Origin: Episyrphus balteatus
Taxonomy: Eukaryota; Arthropoda; Insecta; Diptera; Syrphidae
NCBI RefSeq assembly: GCF_945859705.1
Contig: NC_079135.1
Location: 16,308,501 to 16,372,500 of the forward strand
Direction of reading: 5' to 3'
Length of the DNA stretch: 64,000 nucleotides
In this document: piece by piece, positions 25,273 through 37,529 of the stretch
How the letters are laid out: each line of letters begins with the position of its first letter
Numbering within the stretch: the first letter of the stretch is position 1
Translations under genes and position numbers: made by a program
The notes under the pieces: model-generated
Seen by the model: only the letters and a program-made list of their open reading frames with translations
The model's database searches: none
What the model was told of the DNA's origin: nothing

Positions 25273-26479
25273 CCCAACAATTCAGCGCCTTAAAATATTC
25301 CAATCAATCTCAATACAACCCTGTTCAAAAAGTCTTCAATTACTCATGTGTGTGCCAGTCGGAAAAATATTTTGCCAACGTTATCAGAAATTTTATACAA
25401 AGTTTTGAGAATTAAATTCTCTCAGTAAATTCCATTATTCATCCACACGCAGATACTTTTTCAATATACAACACGTACCTACGACAGCTGTTGTTGTTGT
25501 TGTTGTTATTGATATTGCTCTCAATTTTAAGAAAATATTCGTATAAATCGACAAGAAATATTTCGAAAGAGAATTTCAAAAATACTCATCCAGAGAAAGA
25601 TGAGGAAAAAAAAAAGTCAACTTGAGTGGTCTTATAGTCAGCCTTTAGGGAGTTCAAAAAAATGGAAGAAATGCAATACATCAGACACTTCACTTTAAAT
25701 TTCTTTCTTTTCATCAAAAAAAAATTCGAAAGATGATAAATCAATCAAGTGAATAATTGAAATTTTTAATTAATAAATTCGAAAATGGCTTATTCCCATT
25801 GTGTCGTCTGACCAATTATCCCTGAGATTGTCATATCCGGTCTCTGGTGTGGGAAGATATTTTCAGAACAGTGAACATTAACATCGAAATAGTTGTTGTC
25901 TTTATCGTTGAATGTATTCGTCGTCACAAATTCTGATACTGCTGCTGATAGCTATGCGCTTTTTGGTTATGTCCTGTTGCAAGGAACCGCAGGAGTAGCA
26001 GCAGCACAATAATAATAATTATTACACGATGAGCCTTGCGGTAGCTGTAAAGATGTTATGGTTGTTGAGTATTATAAGACAACATGGTCATTTACACAAA
26101 GCTCAAGGATAATATTGACACCTTTTCAATTAGCAAATCGAGAATTAATTCCAAGTCCTGTCCTGGTGCGATGAAACTCACCAATGTGTGTATGCGAAAC
26201 ATTTATCGGTGCTTACAATCAACCAAATTTACCACGCTTGAGTGGTTTCTGACCCAATTCAGTAGAGATGATGATGTGTTGGGGAGATTTGAAAACACTA
26301 TCAGATTGGAATATAGTAGTTAATTATTATTTCTGGTTGGTCATGCAGTCGAAGTTGACGAATAAGGAGAACAGATAACGATATAGCTTGTTTATGACTA
26401 TTTCAAGGAAAACGCGTTTAAAGGAAAATTTAAAATGGTTATTGGTTGATGTTAAATAAAATTAAAAATTTTAAAATCA
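25273..26479. other. Unique DNA, nothing recognised
   Basis: It contains a short (TTG)n tract at 25491-25507 and AAT-rich stretches near 26008. The composition around 25800-26320 is more mixed than the surroundings, but no conserved protein, splice pattern or RNA gene was recognised. Confidence 0.45.
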
Positions 26480-27850
26480 ATTGAATGTGCGACAAGTGCG
26501 AAATGTGCGACATGTGCGATTGGTATGTGAAAATGTGCGATATGTGCGACAAATGCGACGAAACATTCGAAATGTGCAACAATTGCGAAAAGTGCGATAT
26601 GTGCGGCAAATGCGAGAATCGCAATAAAAGCCAAAAAAAAATGCGAAATGTGCACAATGTACCAAGTGTGCGATATGTGTAACACCTGCGAAATGTACAA
26701 AATGTGCGAAATGTGCAAAATGTGTGAAATCTGAAACAAATGCGACAAGTGCGACATATGCGAAATGTGCGATAGGTATGTGAAAATGTGCGATATGTGC
26801 GACATTTGCGACAAGTGCGAAATGTGCGATAAATGCGAAATGTGCACAATGTACGAAGTGTGCGATATGTGTAACATCTGCGAAATATACAAAATGTGCA
26901 AAATGTGTGATATCTGGAACAAATGCGACAAGTGCGACATATAAGAAATGTGCGATATGTGCGAAACGTGTGAAATATGCAAATTCTGCGACATGTGCGA
27001 CAAAAGCCAAATATGTAAAATGTGCGACAAGTGTGACGAAACGTTCGAAATGTGCAACAATTGCGAAAAGTGTGAAATGTGTGACAAATGCAAAATGTGC
27101 ACAATGTACGAAGTGTGCGATATGTGCAACATCTGCGAAGTGTGCTACAAGTGCTATTTGTGCAACATGTGCAAAAATGTGCGACATATGTGACAAGTGC
27201 GATATATGCAACATGTGCAAAATGTGTAAAATGTGTTATATCTGGAACAAATGCGACAAGTGCGACATACATATAAGAAATGTGTGATATGTGCGAAACT
27301 TGTGAAATATGATAATTTTGCGGCAAGTGCAACAAGTGTGACAAGAGCGAAATGTGTGAAATGTGCGACAAGTGTGACGAAAATTTCGAAATGTGCAACA
27401 ATTGCGAAATGTTCGATATGTGCAACAAATGCGAAATGTGCACAATGCACGAAGTGTGCGATATGTGCAACATCTGCGAAGTGTGCTACAAGTGCTATTT
27501 GTGCAACATATGCGAAATAAGCGACATATGCGTCAAGTGCGATATGTGCAACAAGTGCAAAATGTGTAAAATGTGTGATAACTGGAACAAATGCGACAAG
27601 TGCGACATATACGAAATGTGAGATATGTGCGAAACGTGTGAAATATGATAATTTTGTGACAAGTGCAACAAGTGTGACAAGAGCGAAATGTGTGAAATGT
27701 GCGACAAGTGTGACGAAAATTTCGAAATGTGCAACAATTGCGAAATGTGCGATATGTGTGACATATGCGAAATGTGCACAATGTACGAAGTGTGCGATAT
27801 GTGCAATATCTGCGAAATGTACAAAATGTGCGAAATCTGCGAGGTGTGTC
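26480..27850. repeat. 9-bp minisatellite (TGTGCGAAA/TGTGCGACA) with ~340-bp higher-order structure
   Basis: About 150 units of a 9-bp motif such as ATGTGCGAC, AAGTGCGAC and AAATGTGCG. A 9-bp period keeps several frames open, giving Cys-rich (Cys-Asp-Met) frames on the plus strand and His-Ile-Ser frames on the minus strand. All are by-products. The phrase TTCGAAATGTGCAACAATTG recurs near 26567, 27045, 27387 and 27722, which gives higher-order periods of about 342 and 336 bp and a longer first interval. The array is notably richer in CpG than its surroundings. Confidence 0.95.
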
Positions 27851-29940
27851 GCACATACTTTTCCTTTCCTTGGAGTTTTTCACATGAATTGTGAAATTGT
27901 ATAAATATTTTATTTCCATACGAACCGATTAACTTTGTAGGCTTAAATTAGTTTTCCATGTTTTTTTTTTTTTTGCACCCATGGGTCAGATCTGATAAAT
28001 TGTATTTAATATCAGAATCGCCACAACCCAATAATCATTTACACCCTTAAGCCTCTCAGAATTCAGAAAAAAGACAAAATTTTGCTCCTTTTTCTCAAAT
28101 TTCCATATTATACGCCTCGAATTCTCGTAATTATCATTTCATTCGATCTTAACATTACAATTCGAAACACAATATATACTCCTCGATTATGTTCGTATAG
28201 GTGCGTAGGTATAGTTGTTGTCAGTTGTATGGGATCAAGAACATCTGCGAGTCTTATAATACAAAAGGCAGAGAGGCATCCTTATCCAATAGCCTCTGAT
28301 GGTTTCACTCGGTTTATATTCGAATGGAATGTTAAGTATATGCACGCCATAAGGATATAAAATATTTTCCAATTCAGGTCGTGTCCAGTAATCATCTGGT
28401 ATTCGAGATTACACGTTGGTATTTTGTGGTGTATATTTTCCACCGAAAAACATCATACAAGCGAAAAACGTATAAAGACCAGCAACGAACTCTTTTCTTA
28501 TACTGCGTACACACAATTTACATATACATAAAGCCAAAAATTTTGGGTTCGCAAAACGTTCGTGGTTGGCTTTCGCATATCCAGATGGCATATTGGCGGA
28601 TTGCTAGTGACATAATATTAATGGATTCAAAGAAAACACAGCCTACGGCTGCTGGTGCTAGTTTTTTGGTCCTGTTGTTGTCACGATATACGTACACATT
28701 TTATGAACATCATCATTTTTGAAAAAGGGCTGCAGGACATGAAATCAAATAAGTATGAACCTAACCTCTATACAACATACACCTTTTTGCGTTTGTTGTG
28801 TAGCGTGTCGTCGTTTGGTCGCAGAGAGTATAGGATAATAGAATGAGTGTGGTACTAAGTACCCACCTATACTACTTATAGAGTAAACCAAGCGAACTAG
28901 CGACACCACGCCTTGGGCCAACAATACTCCCACAATCATCATCATCATCAGGAGCATCATCCGGGAAAATCGAGGTTAAGCGTTTCCGGTTCATTCGCAT
29001 GGGACATTGCCAGTAATATGCCTTTTGGGAGCACGAGGTTGACTTTGTATGATTTTTTTTTTCTATTTTGCGTTTTGTATTTTTTGTTGTACTGATTTTT
29101 ATGGGAAGCTATAATACAAGCATTTTTGCTGCTGCGTGTGCCGTTTTATTAGCAACAGGCTGAAAATTCCCATACAAAAACCTATATGGACCTATAATAA
29201 TAATGTAACTCTACAAATTTTGTGTGGACAATCAAATTGGAAATTGAATTTTTGGCTTCTCTATAATCGAAAATGAATAATTGATGATAAATAATTGCAT
29301 TTGGAAGAAATGGTTTGACTTTAAATTTTTGTTTTTCTTTTTGTTAAAATCAATTTGTTGCTTTTTCAAAGGTCGAATGTTTTAAACAAGCAACAATAAA
29401 CTTGTAAACTATAATCAGCTGGTCAGTGGCGTATCTATAGTTCCTTGAGGGCTCTGTCCAAATTTTTTGTTTAAATAAGCATTTACAATATTTGACATAA
29501 GTTTAATAAGAAAGTACATATAACCAACTGGATAAATCTATAAGAATGTCCAACACAGGACAAAAAAGCACTAATTTTTAAGTTTACAAAATAAGAAGAT
29601 TTCAAGAACGTTACCTATATTTGACGAGTTCGTTAATTGTTCTTGTCCCTTCGAAATTTTCAGATTGCCATGTTGTGGGGTATCATTATTTTGAAAATAC
29701 TTTAAGACTTTTGTGGGTCATATTGATATGAATTTAAAAAAAAAAATGTTGTTAAAATTTTTAAATACAAAATTAGAATATTTATATGAATAAAAGCATA
29801 AAATTCGTTTTTCAAAGGTAAAAACAACATCTGAAATCAAATTGAGCAATTTCATTTACATATTTTATAAAGATGCATTTAAAAAAAATCGAATTTTTTT
29901 AAATCCAAAAATAATTTTTTTCAAAGCTTTATTTCTGATT
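27851..29940. other. Unique DNA of mixed composition, no gene recognised
   Basis: 28.1-29.0 kb is less A+T-biased and has several overlapping short open frames on both strands, none with a recognisable motif. A (CAT)n tract lies near 28934-28950. Intergenic, intronic or regulatory DNA are all possible. Confidence 0.4.
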
Positions 29941-30718
29941 TTAGTGGAGTAACTAAAGCAAATTACACTAGCCCAAAAAATTAAGGGAACAAAAAAAATC
30001 GTGATTTTTTTAGTGATTTTCGATAGGCTGTATCTCAGTAAAAAATGACCGCATCGTGATAAAATAAAAAGGATGTGAAAGCTCTATTCTTTTTGTTTTA
30101 GGATTAAATATAAAATTATTTTATTTCTAACGGTAAAATAGCAAAATTGTTGCAAATGTTCAAAAACCAAAATTTTCTAATTTTTTTATGTTTTTACTTC
30201 TCTCGTAAGGAAGTGGGAAAATTTTTTCTGATAAAATGATTATTATTTTTAGAAAAGCTTTTTATTTGGCTTTAGAATTCCTTTTGTTTCAAACTTCTAC
30301 GATTTTTTTTACACTGCAATATCAGTCATCAAACCAAAAACCATACTTTTGACTTTGACTGTCAATATCTCAACAACGGATCACTAAACAGAAAATTTAA
30401 GGACACATTTAAAAACTTAATTCAATTCTCTACAAAGAAAATAAGTTTGTTTTGTAAAAAAAAATGTTTTTTTATTTTTGAGATTAATTTAGGAAAGCTA
30501 TCAAAATAGGCATTTTTACGGTTTTTTAGAAAATGTACCGCTATTTAATTTCTATGGGTGAAAAGATTAAACTGAGGCTTAATTATTGAAGCTTAATATA
30601 CCTGGAATTAATATGCAAAGTTTCAGGCTTATTCATCAAGCAGTTTTTCTGTTGTGAAGGTTTGAACATTTGAGATGAAGTAAAACACCATATTTCTGCA
30701 GTTCTAAATGACTTACTT

Positions 30719-30983
30719 CTTGTTACTTTTTTATGAGCAAAATCAATTTTTTTTTGAGTTTATTTGAACATTTTATTGATAAATATCGTTTAAATTATAG
30801 ATAAACCAAAGAAAAACAAAAAAATTTCAAAATTAGGAAAAATATCCAAAAATGGTATAAAAAGCTTTTTTTCAAAATTTAAGTTTTTTTGAAAACTTTT
30901 AATTTTTTCTTGGTTTATCTTAAGTTTAAACGATATTTATCAAACTCAAAAAAAATTGATTTTGCTCATAAAAAAGTAACAAG
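30719..30983. repeat. Inverted repeat with ~80-95-bp arms
   Basis: CTTGTTACTTTTTTATGAGC at 30719 is inverted as GCTCATAAAAAAGTAACAAG ending at 30983. The arms stay alignable through GATAAATATCGTTTAAA and GATAAACCAA. The left arm has about 14 extra bases. The loop is about 85 bp. A long hairpin could form in single strands or RNA. Confidence 0.9.
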
Positions 30984-31706
30984 AATTTTTTTGCTTGAAT
31001 TTCATAAAACAAATGATTGCAAAAGATTCTCCAGGTAATTTAAGGAAAAAAAAAATATAAGGGAGTAAGGGACAATCTTCCATCGTTTAAGAGATAAATG
31101 CAATTTTCTCACAATCTGACTTCAAACACAAAAATATTTTGAAAACAACGGCAACACGTACAATATTTTAAAGTACATTTTTGAAAAGCCAGAAGCTCAT
31201 TCTTATCTCTTAAATTAAAATCCACTAAATTTAATTAAGAGTTTTTGAAAAAATGGTCCTCAAACTCAGAATTAAAAAAAAAAAAAATGGTAATAACAAA
31301 ATTTAAAATGACTTTTTTCCAAAATTGTTCTAATAGAATATGAATTTATTTTTCAAAAATTTTTGGCCATAAATATTATCAGTTCAATTTCGAAGCAGAA
31401 AAGGAAATATATATCACACTTTTGAAAAAAAAAAATTAAGAATTAGTTCAATTTCAATGGGTTTTTTTGATAAAAACTGAATTTTTGCATTGAAATAATT
31501 GATTTTCTCAAAGATTTTGGCAAATAAGAACTTTAAACTTTTGCTATTTAAATTTCAACAATAAGGGCTATTGAATAAATAAAGTATAATTTTATATTAA
31601 AATGTTGAACTTAAAAAAAAATTAAGTAATTAAGTTACCTACATTTTTTTTTCAAAACTTCTATTAAAAAAAATTCTTCGAAAATTAAATACTTTTTAAT
31701 TTTTTT

Positions 31707-31742
31707 ACCGACTTCCAAAAAGGAGGAGGTATTCAATTCGTC

Positions 31743-31778
<36 letters not shown>

Positions 31779-31942
31779 GTTTGTTACCGCATAACTTTGG
31801 ACTGAGTGAACCAATTTTGATAATTCTTTTTGTATTGGAAAGCTGGTGGCTGCAGTGTGGTCCCATTTCAATTTCGTTAACTTTAAGCCATAGGAACTAT
31901 TTTAAAAACCATAAAACCCAGTTTTGATCCATGGAAGTCGGT
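31707..31942. mobile_element. 236-bp MITE with ACCGACTTCCA terminal inverted repeats
   Basis: ACCGACTTCCA at 31707-31717 is exactly inverted as TGGAAGTCGGT at 31932-31942. The left end continues AAAAAGGAGGAGGT and is followed by a 30-bp T run (31747-31776). The element lies between the inverted arms of the composite element at 29.9-32.5 kb and so probably inserted into it. Similar ACCGACTTCCAAAAAGGAGG sequence is, from memory, widespread in insect genomes. No transposase is present. Confidence 0.75.
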
Positions 31943-32544
31943 TTTGTTTTTTGCTAAAAATGATTATTTCATAAACTGTAATACATATTGACATTTCCTT
32001 CTATAATTTCAAATCATAATAGATGTGGTCTAAAAAAATAAAAAATAAATGCATTTTATATTACGAAAAAATTTTAAAAACAACATGTTAAAATTTTGTT
32101 AATAATTTTTTTTTTTTTCAAAAATCTGAGTTCAATTAGCTTTTTAAAAACGTATATTTAAATATGGTAGGTGTTGCCGTTGTGTTGAAATATTTTTTTT
32201 TGTGTTTGAAGTCAATTAATAAGAAAATTGCATCTATTGCTTGAACGATGGAAAATTGTCCCTCACTCCCATATATTTTTTATCATTGAATTTCCTAGAC
32301 AATCTTTTCGCATTAATTAATTTATGAAACTTAAGAAAAAATTTTGAAAAAAAATTTTTTTTTGCTTACAAAAATCTTCAATTAAATTTAATAAATCAAA
32401 ACGGCAACATTGGCAATTTTTAATCCATAGACTTTAAAGTATTTTTAATTACCGACGTTTGAAAAAAAAAGATCATCAAAATCTAAGCTGGCCGGGTTCC
32501 CTTATATTGCCAATTTTTGAGCTTTAGTTACTCTATCTACTATT

Positions 32545-34440
32545 TCGCTGAAATTGAATTTATGTAGTTTCTCGAAAAGTTTCGTGAATTCAAATGATTT
32601 TCGAAAAAAAAAAAATGTCCATGAAAAGATGATAGACCTTGCCTTAAAACTAACATTTGATTTTTTTTTAACAAAATCGTTGGAACCGTTTTTGAGATAA
32701 TTAAACTTTTTCGAAATTATGTTAATCGGTCTATCCGTTTAGACTGTGACTCCTTAGTCCTTATACAGACAGACGAGACGGAGTTAATTCCGGGACAAAC
32801 AGTTTTTGCATTCTCTATTATTTTAATGTCATGTCTGATTGTTTTCAAATTTTTGTTTTTTGTTTGTTTTAATAATAAAATCGACTGAGCCGTTTTCGAA
32901 AAAACTACAACTGTACTCGAACATTTTGTAGAGGTACACATTCTAAGCCCTAAGTGAGATACTAAAACAAAACAAAAAATTTAAGAAAATAACTGTCGAG
33001 TTTGGAAACCGATCTGAACTAACTTTTTGTGTCCAGGTGAAGCACTGGAAAACTTGTTGGTTGAGACCAAGATCCTCTCTGAAAAATAATGAAAAAGTCA
33101 AAAAGGATAGTCGGCCAAGTGAATTTATTTATGGTGATAAAGTCACATAATTAAAGAAAGTTCTTTCAAAACTTTACTGAACTACCCTTTGCAGCAGTTT
33201 ACGTTAAAGATACAAGATACTTATATCAAGGTCAACTCTTAATGATTAAACCCAAAGGTTCAAATACATTTAAAATACCGGTACGTGATTCAAACAACAT
33301 TATTTGACCTTAACTAGTAACCTATAACTATAAAACTGTTAACTTTGATGTATGAACCTATAAAAATAATTTTTGTTTTTGGATTTTCTTCAAAGCCTTA
33401 TCTTGAAACTATTGACTATATCAAAAAAATGTGTTGAAGCAAATCATTTCCAAGGATTGTAAGGATTTGGATTTTCGACTTGATTACAAATTACTTTCGA
33501 TAAGACTTAGTTAAGATTGTTATTGAAAGACCCACCGAGAAAAATAAAAAACAAAAATTTTGTTTTAGTGGAACAAAAATTCAACAAAAGAAGAGTTCAT
33601 GAACTTGTAACATCTTTAATCCTTATCTATCTTTATTTATCTTTGGATAGTATCCAAAAAAAAGTTCTCAACACATCATATTTTATCGACTATCTTGTTT
33701 ACATACATACATATATGAATCTACAAGGCACACAACTCTATCGCTATTTATGGTAATGTAACAAGTATTCGGTGCTCAGAAACAATCATCGACACACCAA
33801 TATAATGGCTACTCTTGAACTATACATACTTTTATATATAATTATTATTTACCGAGCTTAAATAGCAGAAAATTGAATCGAAATTGAAATTGAATTTGTA
33901 CGGTGTTGTGCCTTTGCTTTAGCCTCTTTGACCAACATTTGACCCATTTTGATTGTAACAAAATGAAGCATGAATAAGAGTTAAGCTTTTAGGTCAATAT
34001 ATATATATACTTTATCTACACAGTTACTGCTTATACACACGGCATATAAATATATACATAAATATGTAATATATATATGTATGTATTATATTACAATTTT
34101 GACCTTAAGATGAAGTAAGGGATTTTATTCTGCTGCTTCGGTAAAAGTAAACTAAATCCAAAAAGGGTTCTTTTTCAATTCACACTTCAGAGAGAAGTAT
34201 TTCTACAGCTTTGTTGTTGCGTATTGTATTTTGAACCCCAAAATCAGATTTTAGGGTAAAAAATTTAGTTTTTTATTTTCAGGCATTTTATATAACGATT
34301 TAAAGTATAAAACTCGACGAGAATTATATATCTTTTCATTAATATTTTTAGAGGTCCAAAAACCAGAAATAGGACCAACATTTTTGAAAAAAACTAGTCT
34401 AATTCGTTTGTCTACCTTTTTTCCATATTTTTCCACGCAA
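32545..34440. other. A+T-rich DNA without a supported gene
   Basis: Includes (AT)n-rich stretches at 33999-34090 and CATACATACATAT near 33702. Open frames are short and lack recognisable motifs. Confidence 0.45.
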
Positions 34441-35416
34441 AAATTTTAGAATTTTTTTTTTTTGCAGTAAGTCTGAAAAATTGTCTAAAACGCTCAAATT
34501 TTGAGATAGACGTATTTTTCAAACGTATTTTTTGAGACGTTAAATTCAAACGGCATACGTTTGTCTACTTCGAAATCTTCCTACACGCCTAAAATTATTG
34601 TTTTACCATCTTCCGTTTAGAAATAATTCCAAAAACAAAATTTGCACTGAAAATTTTTAAGTCCCTTGAAATACCCGAAATTTAAAAATTTAGGTATCCG
34701 AAAAATTTCCGAAATTATGAAGGCTTTTGAATTTTTCAGTGCAAATTTTATTCTTGGAATACCTATCTCTTAATAGCAAGGTGGACACGACACGATTTGC
34801 GAACTCGAAATGGTCAAACGACAGAATTTCGAATTTAAAAACAGGTCATTTTGGGGATTTTGAATTTTTCAGTGATTTTTTTTTTTAATACCGCTTAAAC
34901 GCAGGGTGGACAAACGACAATTGTTGTTATATGTAAAGAAATCAAGATGGACAAACGATAGAATTTTAAATAAAAAATAGTAAATTTAGGGAAATTTTAA
35001 GGACTTTTGAATGTTTAGTGCAAATTTTGATTCTATTTTAATATTTCCTTAACGCAGGGTGGACAAACGGCAATTTTTGATTAAGGTCTATAAAGAACTC
35101 GAGACCGACAAACGACAGAAGTTTGAAATTTTGAAAAAAAAAGTAATTTTTGAATTTTTTGGTGCAAATTTTGTTTTTTGAGCATTTTCTAAACGATTTA
35201 TTATTCATTTCTCAAAGTGGAAAACCGATTGCCCTATAAAATTTTGAAAAAAAATAATGTATGGGGAATTTTACAAAAATTATATTTTGTATGAAAGTTG
35301 TTATAAAAAATTAGTTTTTTGAATATTTCCTCTTTTCTATCTCAAAATTTAAGCGTCTTAGACAATTTTTTCATTTTTCAGACTTCCTACAAAAATATAT
35401 TTTTTAAATTTTTGTT
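34441..35416. mobile_element. Foldback-like element with inverted arms and a ~150-bp tandem core
   Basis: Left AAGTCTGAAAAATTGTCTAA and CTCAAATTTTGAGATAG (34469-34510) are inverted on the right as TATCTCAAAATTTAAG and TTAGACAATTTTTTCATTTTTCAGACTT in order (35339-35385). Further inward, TTTAGAAATAATTCCAAAAA and ACAAAATTTGCACTG (near 34617-34650) pair with the region around 35160-35205. The core holds diverged direct repeats marked by AGGGTGGACAAACG near 34780, 34905 and 35057. There is no coding capacity. Target duplications could not be identified with confidence in the A+T-rich flanks. Confidence 0.65.
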
Positions 35417-37529
35417 AAAGGTTAAACGAAAATTTTTGGTAAACAAACATGGGCAAAAGGTGAAATAAGAATTATGTACATTAGTTTGGTATAAAGTTCT
35501 GTTTTCACGGAGCATATTTTATCACTATTCGTATTTCCAAAATTCTGCTGATACATTTTTTGATGTTTCCATTTTTCCACGTCAATATAATATGACAGTC
35601 TATCCCTGTAGCCTATAACTAGCGAGCAAGCAAGTCACTTTTAACGATACCTCATTTTTATAATTTCGATAAGTAGTTAAGAAGCTATGATGGAACAGCT
35701 GAACATACATACATATTTTTGATTTTACCTTATTTGGGTAAAACTAGTGCTCCCACTTTATTTGTGCCTTTTAAAGTTTTGGCAAAATTTCCCTTATCCC
35801 ATAACCACAAAAATAGTCCCCCAAATATATTCAAGGAAGAGTAATTTTACCACATCCTGAGGGATTTTGACACTCTACATAAATTCTAGAAGGTGAATGT
35901 GTTGAGTAGAAAGAATGGTATCTTCAATTTTCTTTTTCCATTGGTTTAACAATCCTCAGAAAAAAACTCTCTGTATTTCCATTTTCTTGTTCTCCATCTT
36001 GATCTTCATTTGATTTTCATTTTGTCGGCTCAAGAGAAAACGGAAGGACATTATCATCATCACAACTATGCAGCAGAGAGATATCCTTTTGTGTTGAAGA
36101 ACGGTTGAATAAATTTACATTTTGGATGCAAATTAAACATCTTATTTCTGAAGTTCGTGTTCTAATCCGATTGGATTTAGTTTTTCGTGCTATCATAGTT
36201 TTGTTTTTTTGTCTATTTTTTTTTTCAGAATCTTCTTTCATTCAATTTGTGTTATTTTTTTCAAAGGTGCACTTTCATTTCTTTTGTAATTTCATCCGTT
36301 TGTTATGTTTTTTTTTCTTCTTCTTTGCTTTAGTGGTTTTTTTTTTTGCCTGAATATAATTCTTAAAGATAGAATATTCTTCCATTAGTAAATCTAAAGG
36401 GATAATCTTGCAGTTAGGTTTTTTTTTCTTCCTTTTTTTTTTGTTGAAGTCTTAAACAAGTCTGTGAGAACATTGAAATTGTTATCTGGTTATATCTTTG
36501 GCAGAAGTACGCTGATTATCATCAACTTAATCATTATCAGGAAAAAGGAGTTTGCTCTGTTGCATATTTAATAAGGACGAAAAGGGATGGAATTTTATGG
36601 TGTAATTAATATCATTCATAAATAATTCATGTTGGTTTTTTGTTTTTTGTTGGGTATTTTCTGGGAGGTTAGTGGTGTACCTACACCTTTGAACTTGCAG
36701 GTATTTTCAATGGCATCATGAAAAAGGATTCTGAAGAAGTTTAATATAATACATAAATTTGAACAAATTGTTATTAAAATAACCCAAATATTATTCGTCG
36801 TAAATTGTTTCATATTGTTTAAAGCTTCCTCATAATGACTTAGGAACCGGTTAGAAATTTTCATTAATGTAAACGACCTTAACTTTTTGAGGGGTAACTA
36901 AAAGCTTTGTGCATTTCTAGATAAAGATTAGATATTTAAAAAGACGAACAATATTTATAATTCTATTAATGACGAACTTGAAGCTCAGGAAATTTTCTGG
37001 AAGACCGACCGCCCCGGTCGGCTTTCTTGTAGGTACATATGTAAATTTCAAGTAACGCTCGATCCTAATGATTAGTGAAAAAAAAAATGTTTTCAAACAA
37101 TTTTTTTAGTCTATACATTTTTTTGCCTCAACATTTTTATATGACCACTTCTTGCTAAGATATATATTATCTTTAGAAATATGAAAGTTATCCAACAATT
37201 TGTAAACGTTGAGTCATATTTGTAGTTGTACACTCACCCTTAAGGTGCAATGATGGCGTGACAGTCCATCGCAATAACTATTACCCTATTGGATTTTTCA
37301 GAACCATCCTCAAAACTTTAATTAATTTTCTCACAATACAATTCACTTGACATTTCATGCAAAACTTTATTTTCTTCAAAAAATTCACAGTGGTAGTCGT
37401 TTAAATAGGGTCATTTTTTTAAGTAATTTGCCCTTAAAAATGCTATCCAGTTTGGCTAGGTAAAAGCTTCCAAAAATAATTGCTGAAAATAAAAATTTGG
37501 ATTTGACAATGGTTTTTATGAAATTTAGT
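35417..37529. other. A+T-rich DNA without a supported gene
   Basis: T-rich tracts at 36205-36350 make Phe-rich spurious frames. No domain, RNA gene or transposon end was recognised. Confidence 0.45.

Larger units (their letters stand above)
29941..32544. mobile_element. Composite inverted-repeat element with AGTGGAGTAACTAAAGC termini
   Basis: The left end AGTGGAGTAACTAAAGC (29943), followed by TAAGGGAAC, is inverted at the right end as GGTTCCCTTA...GCTTTAGTTACTC (32494-32537). Inside, 30994-31210 and 32130-32360 form a second diverged inverted pair: GGGAGTAAGGGACAATCTTC on the left against GAAAATTGTCCCTCACTCCC on the right, and CGGCAACACGTAC against GTAGGTGTTGCCG. A third pair is nested in the left part (30719-30983), and a small MITE sits between the large arms. 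No coding frame survives. A shortened relative lies at 49994-50345. The superfamily is unknown and the exact ends are approximate. Confidence 0.6.

Noticed and set aside
26439..27919. Many overlapping Cys-rich and His-Ile-Ser-rich frames, up to 344 codons
   Set aside because: A 9-bp repeat keeps frames open on both strands at once. The overlap of many frames over the same DNA is the mark of a minisatellite and not of a metal-binding protein gene.
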